Origin: Ziziphus jujuba
Lineage: Eukaryota; Streptophyta; Magnoliopsida; Rosales; Rhamnaceae
Direction of reading: 5' to 3'
Length of the DNA: 64,000 nt
Assembly: GCF_031755915.1 (NCBI RefSeq)
Contig: NC_083386.1
Coordinates: 11,532,001-11,596,000 of the forward strand
Shown: positions 11,838-22,879 of the stretch, piece by piece
How the letters are laid out: each line of letters opens with the position of its first letter
Numbering within the stretch: position 1 is the first letter of the stretch
The notes under the pieces: generated by a model
The model's input: only the letters and a program-made list of their open reading frames with translations
The model's database searches: none
What the model was told of the DNA's origin: nothing
Made by a program: the position numbers and the translations under genes

Positions 11838-13922
11838 ACTATTGATGAAGGCAAATAATGATCCAGAAACATTGGCTGATTATACCTACATGGATTTCAC
11901 ATCAATATACAACAATATTGTTGGAATAAGTTGGGAAGATTTTCAATAATCTGTTGTCTCCTAAATATGCAGGCATGCCACTTCAAACTTATAACAATTT
12001 AAAGAAAAATAAAAGTGAGCCAATTGAATCAAACTACTTAGACAATTATATTGATAATTGGAGAACAAAATAATCTAAAAGGTTCAGTTGCCTTAATGAT
12101 TAAAGGACTTTTAAAAATAAAATTTTAGTTAAAAACAACTAAGAACAATTGACTAATTAAAGCAAATTCTAATAAAAATAAACTAGATAGTTTAAAGTCT
12201 TATAATTGTATGTAGAGATATGTGTGTAAATGTTGAAGATGCTTCAATATATAGCTAAGGAGCTTCTTAATATGCTTATTGTACTTTTGATGTGGGATTT
12301 TTAACCTTATATTGCTTTAGCAAATTCCATTTATACTTGTGATTATTCAAATATTTTCACTTCTAAACCATGTGTGATAATGTATTCTTCTTCAATATTT
12401 AACCATTTTTTGACCACTAATTAAAATAATATTTGAATAATCAAATATTAAATTAATAAAAATTCCAAATTAAATTATGGTCCAAACAAATATACAATGT
12501 CTCTTGAAAGAAGGTGCTCAAGAGTCAATTGGAGGCACTTAGGTTTGAGTCAAACAACTACTGAAGGAGGGCTGAAAATGCCGAAGAACAATTTATATAA
12601 ATGACTACACCACCCCTCATTAGGATCATTAAGTAAAAATGATTTGTTCATAAAGGTGTTCACTTTCCTGCCTTTGACATAACCTCTTTTTTTTTTTTTT
12701 TCTTTTAACTAGCTCTTTTGCATAAAATGCTTCATTCATTTTGACTAGGAAAATAAAGTCAATCTTTTTTTAGTAGCTGGACACCTAATATATATGTATG
12801 ATCATGTTATTTGCTATATAGGTTGGTAAACATTTTGTTGCCGATAAAATTATTGTTTTGGAAATATATTTGACATTTCAGTAGCTGGTATTAAATTTGT
12901 TTGTGAATTGTGATCCTTTTATGTGAATGTGACAGTGATGTTTTTTTCTTCTTTTTTTTTTTAAATATATTTTCTCTGCAAATAATGCCCTAGATTGAAA
13001 TGAAGAACCCAAATTTTCTAATTGATGATCTAAAAAGAGCATCAAATCCTATCAATAATTTTGCTAATTAAGGAGGTGCAATGATAATCCATTTGAAGTT
13101 CTTTTGCCCTAACAAAGAGAGTCAATGAATTTATTTGGAAGGAGATACATCCTTCTCAGTTGGTTAGGTTTAATTATATTTTAGTACTTTTGATTTAAAT
13201 ATAGGATTTTGCAATTTGGATTCTCCATTTTTAAAAATAATAATTTAGGCATTCAATTTTTTTAATTTATTATAAATTGATCTAACTTCTAATTTGGCCA
13301 TACAAATTGGTAACGGCTAAACAATTTATTAAAGATTTAAATCACTACATTTAAAAGTTAAATACCTAAATAGCAAGATGGTGTAGGTGAAAGATATTAA
13401 GATATAATTAACTGTACTTGTATTTTCTATTGAACTACTAGAGCAACATCAATATATTAATTAGCCATCTTTATTTTTGTATAGATATGTTAGCACAGTT
13501 AACATTTTACTTTCCATAGGAGAGAGTAAAAAAACTAGAGAAAATGATTGATAATAATAAATTAATGAAGTTTAGAAGAAGATTTATGCTTAAAAATTAG
13601 TTTGAAGTAGTGCTGAAAGAAGCAAATTGTTAACAAGGATTTTTTATCAAATAATGTGATGTATGATAAATGATGTGATGATAGCCCAAATATATACACA
13701 CATATATATATATATACAGTCCATCTATGGTGCGGACGATCCTCATGCGGACCACAGTATTGGTGACGATTTTTTAAAAAACTGTCGTTAATACTATGAA
13801 AAACCGTCACTAATACTACGGTCCTCATGCGGACCATCCTCACCATAGAATTTCCGTATATATATATATATATATATATTGTAAAAACATTATTAGCCCT
13901 CCAAATAATATTGTTCCCTTCA
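11838..13922 (+). other. Block A segment shared with block B, with coiled-coil remnants
   Basis: The coiled-coil fragment resumes at 11838-11880 ('GATGAAGGCAAATAATGAT') and again at about 12506-12640 ('GTCAATTGGAGGCACTTAGG'). Block B reads straight through this at 30240-30360, so 11880-12505 is extra sequence here, of unknown origin. From 12640 to 13140 and 13250 to 13700 the DNA parallels 30400-30810 and 32010-32545. No intact frame exists. A TA tract lies at 13857-13879. Confidence 0.55.
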
Positions 13923-14451
13923 GGCTCATTTGGTATGCGGTATTGGATTGTATTGGCATGAGTTGTATTGTATTGGATTGTATTAAAATATATTATATTA
14001 TACATATACTATGTTTGGTGCTGAATTGTATAAAATAATACAGTGTTTGGTACAAAAGTGTATTGTACTATTTTATTTTATAAATTATTTTATAAAAACA
14101 AACTCTTTCACACTAATATATATTTATTAATAAATAAAAAAATTCAAAAAATCATGATTACAAAGCCACATGAACCTCCCAACGTTGAAAAAGTTCTCAT
14201 CTTTGACCAGTCTTCAAAACCAGGAACAAACATCAAAAAAGAAAAGGAAAAACCCAAACTTTCACAGAAAAAAACCCGAAACCCATTCTTTATATGCATT
14301 GAATATCCTTATTCTTAGAATTTCTTCACTGGGTTCTTATCATTTTCAATTGGGTTTTTATCCTTTGATGAAAGTTTGAGGGAAAAAAAAAGTCTGTGAA
14401 AAAAAAAAAAAACTGAGTTTTTGGGTTTTCATCCTCAAGTACTGTAAAAGC

Positions 14452-14571
14452 TGCTTGCTTCCCGACCCTAGACTCATTGCCATCGACGATGATCAGCTCC
14501 GGGATATGGCCATTGGCGGATTTTGCATTTCCCATGTGCTCAAATCCATCAAATGCGATAAAGGGGGCTGA
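14452..14571 (+). pseudogene. Captured exon-like stretch, function unknown
   Basis: Forty codons stay open within AT-rich surroundings and read like true protein: DPRLIAIDDDQLRDMAIGG and then FCISHVLKSIKCDKG before TGA. One inserted G in the run GGGGG near 14563 would explain the stop; in the adjacent frame the sequence goes on ADEVRL and then TGA. A pyrimidine-rich 'TTTCTTTTCAG' follows at about 14592-14602. I do not recognise the family. It sits inside a TIR-type insertion, so transduplication of a host exon is the likely source. Confidence 0.45.
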
Positions 14572-14895
14572 TGAGGTTCGGCTCTGATGTTCTTTCTTTT
14601 CAGCAGGTGAAATTTTTTTTCCTTTTAAAATTTTTAGTTCTGGGTTTTATTGGGATAGTGTTTATTGAAGAGAGATTTACTTGAAAAAAAAAAAGGAATA
14701 AAAAAAGAATATATATATTGCAGAGAGGGAAAAAAAACAAAAAAAAGGGGAGAAGACTTACCAAAGACCAGTGGGAGAGAAGTAGCAGGGAGAAGCGACG
14801 TTGTATTGTATTAGGTAATACAAAGAAAAAGCTGTTTATTAAGTTATACAAGGAAAAGATACGGAAGGATATTACATAATACAATACCTTTCCTA

Positions 14896-15289
14896 TGACA
14901 GTCCAGACAACTTGCATGTAGATATTGTCTGCTTTGGGCTTGGGGAATCGTCTTATAACCCAGCCCTCAAAGGTTTAAAATGCATCTACAAGGGAAAGGT
15001 ATCCACACGCTTATAAGCCATGCTTCGTTCCCATTTCCAACCGATGTGGGACTTCAAAATCCTCCCCCTTTGGGGCCCAGCGTCCTCACTGACACATCGA
15101 TCCAGATTCGGCTCTGATACCATATGTGACAGCCCAGACCACCCGTATATAGATATTCTCCACTTTGGGCCTGGGTAATCCTCTTACAACTCAGCCCTCA
15201 CGGGTGTAAAACGCGCCTACAAGGGAAAAGTATCCATACGTTTATAAGCCATGTTTCATTTTCCTTTCCAACCAATGTGGGACTTCACA
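14896..15289 (-). mobile_element. Complete small TRIM (163 bp LTRs)
   Basis: Two direct repeats, 14896-15058 and 15127-15289, flank a 68 bp internal region. On the minus strand that region starts with the tRNA-iMet-type primer-binding site TGGTATCAGAGCC and ends in a polypurine tract (AAAGGGGGAGGAT). The LTRs run TGTGAAGTCC...GGGCTGTCA on the minus strand. It has no coding capacity. It lies in the 13923-16415 insertion. It is the same family as 18841-19546 and more distantly 60881-61241. Confidence 0.8.
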
Positions 15290-15307
15290 CTTCCCGTGTC
15301 AACTATC

Positions 15308-16343
15308 TGTTGAAGTGTGGCAATTTTGCCACTTGATGGTGCATGTCACCGGCTAGCATGCACACCTTGGTATCAAATCCTTTCCTTTTATGAGTTTATA
15401 TTTTTTTTGTATGTTTTTAATTTATGCAAGGTATATTTTGATAATGTTTTGTGCCTAAGTTATGTATGCAAAAGTATAGGCAAAATTATGCACAAAAGAG
15501 TAGGAATGTTATGCTTGAAATGCCTATGGTGCTGGATTCATAATTTCCAGCAATATAGTTCCACTATTTATCTTATATCTCAGGTTGCAATTGGAGTTTT
15601 GGGCTGAAATTTTGAGGGATGTCTACAGACATATATAGAAGACTATGGTTTAAATTTCAGGTCAAAATGACATGGGAAAGTCCATTTTCTATTCCAAACA
15701 GATTGTTGTATCTGATTGGCCCAGTATGCAGAGTATGGGCCAGTTTTGGAGCTGTTTGGCCCATGATCCGGTTCCATAACTTTCCTAGCTCTTGGAACAA
15801 TATTTATTGATGACCAAGGATGCTTCAAACCAAGTTTCATAAGCAGATACAAAGGGGAACTAAGTAGGTGAAGCTAGTTTGGTTGTTTACCCAAACTAGT
15901 TAAACAATAGGAACTTAGTTCAAACCATGTGCCACTTTTTACTATATTTGGAATAGACATGTTGCAGCTGGTTTTTGACTCTTTTGTGTATGAAAAGTTA
16001 GGTGTTGACCATTTTACTTTTTAAATTTCAAATACTTTACTCATTTTGTAAGCTCACATGCTTGGCATGTGTGAACTAGTTGTAATTTCAAGCTTATATT
16101 GTAAAATGAATGAAATGGCTAGACATCTAAGCCTTATTTTCAAAAGCCAACGTGTTCCTCTTCTTCTTATCTCTTCTTCAACACCTTAGAAAACTTTAGG
16201 AACCCTAAAAACCAGAAAACACCATAAACAAAACCTAAAAACACAACTCACACACAACCATTCCCAAGAGCATCACCAAAAGCTTGCTTGTTGCTAACAC
16301 TTCAAGCTAGCTTGCTCTTGGTCATAACCTTCTCACCCCAACA
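15308..16343 (+). mobile_element. Solo LTR with perfect TSD
   Basis: The sequence starts TGTTGAAGTG and ends CACCCCAACA. It is flanked by CTATC on both sides (15303-15307 and 16344-16348), a perfect 5 bp TSD. Its 3' part has 'TTGTAAAATGAATGAAATGG' followed by CT-rich DNA, as in the R/U5 part of copia LTRs, which suggests plus orientation. No internal region remains. The open frames in it (15317-15607, 15619-15810) are LTR sequence. Confidence 0.75.
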
Positions 16344-16415
16344 CTATCATCAAACATTGTATTACATAATACATTACAGCCCAATACCGCGTAATACATC
16401 ATACCAAACATGCCC

Positions 16416-17586
16416 TTCATGTCATACAAACTTTAGTCCAATCATTCAACAGAAGAAAGGAAACTGTAGAATAAAATCATTTTAGCCACTTTAGTTTTGG
16501 AGCTTAGAACAAAAACTTTTTTGATTCCCACATCGTTCATCACAAATTTCATTATTTAGAAGTTACATTTATGATGATGAAAAGAAAAAGAAAAAAAAAA
16601 AACATTCCATGAGCACCAAAATAAAAAATAAAAAGTTTTTGAATAAAAAGAAAAACTGAGCCAAAAAAAAAAAAAAAAAGAAGAAGAAGAAAAAAAGAAG
16701 GAAGCGTGAGTAAAAAAAGACACCCTTAAATTCCAAAATAAATAAATAAATAAATAAGACACTTTTTCAAGATATTGCATAACTACAGCAAGTAAAAGCT
16801 AATGGCTAAAAATAAAAATAATAATTTTTTTATTCGATTATTTTTATATGAATAATATTCTTTTTAGTAATATAATATTTCTACAAGTTATAGTGCAATT
16901 ACATAATAAAAATTAATACGATCGTTTAATATTTAAAATCTTGTCGCTCCATACATGTTTTTTTAACTTCCATATCAAACAAAGTATGAAAAAAATAATT
17001 TCCATCATTCATATCTGTCATACCAAATAATCAGTTTCTTTCACATGTTCGACATTTATTTTTTTCCATCCCTCCACTTTCTATTTCCCCTCTCTCTTCT
17101 GTGCTCACTACTTGACGACAGGCTTACGTACCTTGGACTCACAAATGAAACGGCTTGAAGTAGATTTTCATTTGGTTGTAAACTATTGAACTGAAAGCTT
17201 TTGGGCGCGCTTAAATTTTGCATATAAAGTGACCAAAAGGTGTCTGGTGCAAAATAAAAGCAAACTGAGAAAGTAATAATCTTTGATTAATCCACCACAC
17301 ATGTGATTCTCGTGATACCAATAGGGACGAAAATTAATTAGAAAACCACTGATCAAATGGGAATCGAATTTTCCTCTCTCTCTTACTAAAATAATGTCTA
17401 CATTTAATAATATCACCAAAAAATTAATTTGTCTACTTTTAATAATTGCGTTTCACAACTTTTTAATCTGAAATTGACTTGGTTTTTATCGGTTCCACAT
17501 AAGTTTTCTCGAATGTGATTATTCTCCCATACTTTCCAAGGTTATAAATAAGGTGTCCATTACAGCGATAAGCAAACAACAAAGAC
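16416..17586 (+). other. Upstream region of subtilase A, paralogous to 32590-33718
   Basis: Non-coding DNA that aligns well with the region upstream of subtilase B. Shared landmarks include 'CTTCAGTCCAATCATTCAA'-like sequence, 'TTTTAGCCACTTT', 'CACATGTG' and 'CTGAAATTGACTTGG'. A-rich and GAA-rich tracts lie near 16575-16700. Confidence 0.6.
17542..17550 (+). promoter_or_regulatory. Putative TATA box of subtilase A
   Basis: TTATAAATA lies about 37 bp before the first ATG (17587) and 61 bp before the second (17611). In block B the matching site near 33645 reads TTATACATA, weakened by a substitution. Confidence 0.45.
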
Positions 17587-18840
17587 ATGAATTATATCCC
17601 ATCTTCATCAATGGCTATTTCTTGGCTCTTCATCTTTACCCTCATTTCCACTCTGCTCGCCACAGCTCATCCCTCATCTGCTGATGAACATCATGACCGA
17701 AAGGCAATATATTCATCCACATCATTTAATTAAATTAATTATTTTCCTTCTTATCAGTTGAATCTTGTCCCTGGCTTTTGCAGACATTATATATAAATTA
17801 TCTACTGGGTTGTATTTAGCATTTAACATTATATATTACTGTTAATAAAAAGAGTAGTTCCTTTAAAATCCAAATTCCCAACGACTCTCTGACCCTCTCT
17901 TCCTCTATCTTTCTTCTATATGCCTCATATTCACACCGTCGACAACTATTACTCGCACGCCGATTGCTGCTATTTTTAGCTGGCTAATTGCTTTATTTCT
18001 TTTAGGGATGGTTCAATTCTTCTCCAAATTCTCTGTTTCTCTCGTTATAATTCGTTTGTTTGATTTTATGCTTTTTAGGTTCATTGGTTTCTCTATTACT
18101 TTCTCTCCTCTCTTTTATATTTCCGTTGCTTATATTTGTTTGGTTTGGAGGAAAGCTGGATAGAAACTAAGAAATTGGAACCATGTACAGTTATTGGACT
18201 TAAAATTTCAATAAGCACATTATGGTAATTTAGAAATTATTCTTTAAGCAGTGCGTCAAGCATTTCTTTAATAAAAGTAGTGTAAATTATGGAATTGTGA
18301 ATGCAGGTTTATATTGTGTACATGAGTGACAAGCCAAAAGAAGAAGTTTCCACATCTCCTCTTCACCTAAATATGCTGGAAAAGGTCATAAGCAGGTTGT
18401 ACTTCAACATAAATTAAAACTTATATAATATTATACGCACGAGTTTTAATTGCTATTTTTTATTCTTATGCTGACTGTACTTATGTAGTTGGTGCGTTCT
18501 CTGTCGGCTATACTAATCATATAAAATTTTATATTAAAATATATTACATATAATTGTCAATTCACAATAAAATTAAGACTGTCGAAATTGTTAAAGTATT
18601 CAAGTACAATAATTAACCTCTTTTTTATTTTATATTTTCATGTTGTTGATGAATTTACAGAATATAGAAATGTATTAGTTTGTAGCTAATGATGTGGCAT
18701 TGTTAGTATATTAGTAGTTTGTTTTGACAGTTGTAATGTTGTTAGTCCATTAGTAGTTTGTTTTGACAGTTGTAATATTATTAGTTCAGGTCAGCAATTT
18801 ATTAGTTATCAGTTCTCTTCTTGTATAAAAAATATTTTTG

Positions 18841-19546
18841 TGACAGTCCAGACCATCCGCGTTCGATATTGTCTTTTTTAGGCTTGGGGAATCCTCTTAC
18901 AATCCAGCTCTCAAAGTTTTATCAAAACGCGTCGTAATGGTTAGGGAAAATCCTCTTACAACCTCTACCTACCAGTCCCATCGGCACGGGCCTCCCAAGC
19001 CCAATCACAATATTGTCCGCTTTGGAAGCTAGGTGGTGAGCCCAATCCTAGCCCTCACGGTTTTACTTTCCCTTATGGGAACGCGTCGTACAGGAAAAGT
19101 ATCCACACCCACTTATATGGCATGCTTCGTTCCCCTTTCCAACCAATGTGAGACTTCACAATCCTCCCTCCTTGGGGCCTAGCATCCTTGCTAGCACACC
19201 GATCGGGGTTTGGCTCTGATACCATCTCTGATAGCCCAGACCACTCGTATCCGATATTGTCCTCTTTGGGCCTGTGGAATCCTCTTACAACCTATCCCTC
19301 AAGGTTTTGTCAAAACGCGTCATAATGGTTAGGGGGAATCCTCTTACAACCCCAACCTACTAGTCCCACTGGCAGGCCTTCCAGGCCCAATCACGATATT
19401 GTTCGCTTTGAAAGCTAGGTAGTGAGCCTAATCCTAACCCTCACGGTTTTACATTCTCTCATAGGAACGCGTCGTACGGGAAAGGTATCCACACCCACTT
19501 ATATAGCATGTTTCGTTCCCCTTTCCAACAGATGTAGGACTTCACA
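18841..19546 (-). mobile_element. TRIM nested in copia-1 5' LTR (about 319 bp LTRs)
   Basis: LTRs 18841-19160 and 19229-19546 flank a 68 bp internal region. On the minus strand this begins with TGGTATCAGAGCC and ends in a purine tract (AAGGAGGGAGGAT). The flanks are T-rich (TTTTTG left, ATTTTG right), an imperfect TSD. The 3' LTR of copia-1 supplies the empty site near 25123. Each LTR holds two diverged sub-blocks with 'CAAAACGCGTCGTAATGG' and 'GGAACGCGTCGTAC', so the LTR is a longer form of that at 14896. Confidence 0.82.
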
Positions 19547-19707
19547 ATTTTGCGTGTAAAGAAATATAACAAATTGTATTTTCAAAAATCTGTTCTACGT
19601 TTCTCTCTTTCTTTTCTTTTTAATATTTTCTTTCTTTTTCCTTTGTTTTCCTTTCATCCAAACACAACTTTCACATGGTATCAAAGTGATATTAACGATC
19701 CAACAAA

Positions 19708-20910
19708 TTGGAAATGGAAAATCCAGGAGTTTCGAATGTCATGAATTCTTTTTCAAGTATGATTTCAGAGAAGAATGAAGCTTCGTTGATTACTATATCT
19801 CCGTTTTCTAGTAGCATTCTGAAGCTTAACAATGAAAATTGTTTTGGTATGGAAGTCTCATATTCTTCCTATATTGCGAGGTCACAAACTTGATAAGTTT
19901 ATGCTAACTAATGAGCCACAATTCATGCGAGAATTTGTCTTCAATGATGCAGAGGTTAATGATCACAATCTATCTAGGTTTTCTGTTGACCAGCAAGTTT
20001 GGATTTTGCATATCAGCTCTTGCTAGGCTAATTAACTACCGCAATTGAAGTCGAAAAGCTTGCAGATCGAGTTGGATTGAAGACCTCATGATGATTATGG
20101 ACTACGATTGAAGAAACCTATTCTTGTCATTCTGAGGTTTTCATGCTGTAACATAGGAATGAATTACAGACAACTAAGAAAGGTTCAATGAAGATTCTTG
20201 ACTATTGTAAAAAGATGAAGAAAGTTGCTGACAAGATGTGTTCTTGTGGATTTTTGGTCTCTGAAAAAGAGCTTGTCATGTGCATCTTGAATGGCTTAGG
20301 GCCTGAATATGACACCATGCATGTGAACTACACCAGTAGACCTCCTTTACCTAGTCTCCAAGAGGTAAAGAATTTTCTCTCTCACTATGAAACAACTCTT
20401 AAATAGAATAATATTGCGGCCATGTTTCATTCTGCGAATTTTGTGTCTGCTTTCAATAATCAATTATCTCTAGGCTCTAGTAGTGCTCTGTCCTTACCAT
20501 CTTCCATTATGAATCCTCCTAATCACCCTAATTCATTTGCAAACTCTTTAACTAATAAAAGCTATGGTACTGGGAAGTATGGTTTTTATGAAACAGGAGG
20601 TTTTGAGGATTTTCGTGGTAGAAGTTATTATGGAAGAAGTAGAGGTAGAGGACAAAATAACAGGAATTGGAGGCCTCAGTGTCAAATATGTGGGATTGTT
20701 GGTCACTTGGCCAGTGTTTGTTACTACAGAGATTCAAATTCTGGAAATTCAATCTTTCAAGGGTTTCATGGACATAACTATGTACCTAATTCTGCTAGTT
20801 TTAATGCTCAGTTCTCACAATTGAGTAATCCTGCACTGCTAAGTTCTTCTGTTTTTAGTGGTTTTTCTCAAATACCCTTCAATGGTGTGCAATCTGGTTT
20901 TATATCTTAA
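19708..20910 (+). pseudogene. Copia-1 gag, frameshifted
   Basis: The start region at 19708 shifts frame near 19835. Recognisable parts are 'LPILRGHKLDKFM' (about 19860-19900), a UBN2-like segment at 20188-20406 with 'LGPEYDTM', and a tail 20422-20910 with a CCHC zinc knuckle 'CQICGIVGHLASVC'. Stops at 20026 and 20406 break it. Confidence 0.8.
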
Positions 20911-20962
20911 CCAGTTGTTCCAATATCAAATTTTGATCATTTTGGTACAAATATACCTTTGA

Positions 20963-21832
20963 ATGCCTGCTGGATACAATTCACTAGTTTCTTATCCACA
21001 AATGATCAATAGAGAGTTTCAGAGTGGAAATGGTGAGCTTGTTCCTCATCAAATTTATCACAATTTAGATGCTAAATCAATTGGTACTGGATATTCAAGA
21101 CAAGCTTCTGCTAATGTTGCCACCACACCAGTATTGGCTGGAGATCCAAATTGGTATTTGGATAGTGGTGCAACCAATCATGTTGTTGCTGATGGTGGTA
21201 ATCTTCTTCATCAGTTTGACTACAATGGCAACAACAAGCTTCTAGTTGGCAATGGTCAAAGTTTTGACATTGCTAGTGTAGGTAATACACTGATTCCCTC
21301 ACTCACTTGTCCCAATTATGCTTTGTTGCGGAAAAACGTTCTGGTTGTTCCAAAAATTGCAAAAAACTTGTTGAGTATATCAAAGTTAGTATGCGACAAT
21401 AATATTGTAGTTGAATTTGATACAAATAATTTCTTCATTAAGGACAAACAAATGGGGAAGGTGGTTCTTCGAGGATTGCTTGAAGATGGCCTTTACAAGT
21501 TACAAATCCCTTACAAGAACATAAATCAAGATGTTAGAACTCTCTTTGGATCAAGGTCTACTATTCTTGAGGATACTACTAACAACCTAGTAATGAATAA
21601 AGCAATGTGTGTACTATCTGGTGTTGTCCTGTCTGTACAAAAAGAGTTCTCTATATCAAAAAAATGTGTTTCTTTTTTAGATGCTGCGGATTGTACTATG
21701 AGTAGTCATGCTGGTGTTGTTTTTCCTTCTTCTGGTACTACTATGATGTCAAATGATTCAGGTTCTTTGAAAACTGATCTGTTTTGTTTGAGTAGCACCT
21801 GTATTGATTTTGACACACTATACCAGCGATGA
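20963..21832 (+). pseudogene. Copia-1 aspartic protease and GAG-pre-integrase region
   Basis: Open for 289 codons. The protease motif WYLDSGATNHVV is intact, followed by 'NLLSISKLVCDNN' and 'DGLYKLQIP'. It is separated from gag by a stop at 20908-20910 and from integrase by a stop at 21830-21832. It is one of the better-preserved parts of the element. Confidence 0.8.
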
Positions 21833-21844
21833 GGACATGCTTCA

Positions 21845-22849
21845 ATGGCTATCATAAATAAAGTGTTATCTTTGTACAAACCAGATTTGAAAATAAATAA
21901 AAATTTAACATTTTGTGAAGCATGTCAACTTGGAAAAAATCATCTTTGCCATTTTCCCTTGTCAAATTCAAACGCTTCAGCTCCTCTTGAATTAGTTCAT
22001 ACTGATGTTTGGGGACTTGCTGCAACAATTTCTTGAGAGAGATATCGATATTATATACATTTCATTGATGACTATTCTAGGTTTACTTGGATTTATCCCA
22101 TGACAGTAAAGTCTGAGGTTTTATCTGTCTTTAAGCAGTTTCATGTCATAGTTGAAAGATTGTTTGATACCAAAATTAAGGTAATGCAGTTAGATTGGGG
22201 TGGTAAGTACAGATGTTTTCTTCCTTATTTGTAACAAGTTGGTATAAAATTTAGGCACTCTTGTCCTTACATGCATCAGCAAAATGGTAGAGCTGAAAGG
22301 AAACACAGACACATTGTTGAGGTTGAATTGTCTTTTCTTGCTCAAGCTCACATGCCCCTACTCTACTAGTGGGAAGCCTTTAGTTCTGCTATCTTTGTGA
22401 TTAACAGGCTCCCAATTACCATTCTTGGCTTCCAAAGTCCCTATGAGTTACTGTTCAAGGAAGTACCTAACTATGGCTTTCTCAAAGTTTTTGGAAGTGC
22501 CTGTTATCGTTTCCTAAGACCTTTCCAAAAATACAAGTTTCAGTTTCACAATGAGAAATGTGTATTCATTGGTTATAGTGATGCTCATAAGGGTTACAAA
22601 TGTATGACTTCATCTGGCAAAACTTACATTGCTAGAAATGTAAACTTTAATGAAAAGGACTTCCCTTTTTCAAATGGTTTCTTACAAACCAGTTCTGCAA
22701 AACAGTCTCAGCTTCACAGTTCTAAGGTTTCTACAGCTCTATTGGTTATTCTCAAGTCATTGCCTCAGCATCTTGCTTTAGACTCAATATTACCTACTGA
22801 AAGTCCAAGTACTGGTAATCTTGCAAACTCTCCAATTTTGAATTCATAG
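21845..22849 (+). pseudogene. Copia-1 integrase, interrupted
   Basis: The zinc-binding end 'CEACQLGKNH' and 'VHTDVWG' occur at 21845-22036. After a TGA come core-like 'HFIDDYSRFTW' (about 22058-22095) and 'QQNGRAERKHRH' (about 22280-22312). Stops lie at 22034, 22232 and 22366. The C-terminal part 22397-22849 holds 'PYELLFKEVPNY' and 'GYSDAHKGYKC'. Confidence 0.75.
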
Positions 22850-22879
22850 AATCATGCTGTTGTTGTAGACATTGTTCCT

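Larger units (their letters stand above)
13923..16415. mobile_element. TIR-type insertion absent from block B, itself host to two elements
   Basis: The left end reads GGCTCATTTGGTATG; the right end in reverse complement reads GGGCATGTTTGGTATG, an imperfect terminal inverted repeat of Harbinger/Tourist style. TTCA flanks both sides (13919-13922, 16416-16419; the match extends leftward as CCCTTCA). Block B has the single-copy site 'TATCCTTCATGCTATAC' near 32600, a clear empty site. Removing the nested TRIM and solo LTR leaves about 1.06 kb. AT-rich 'GTATTGTATTGG' motifs recur near both ends. No transposase is visible, so it is non-autonomous. The superfamily is uncertain because the TSD length is ambiguous. 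Confidence 0.65.

Noticed and set aside
13562..14005. 147-codon minus-strand ORF
   Set aside because: It crosses a TA microsatellite and the end of a TIR element. No domain and no conservation in block B.
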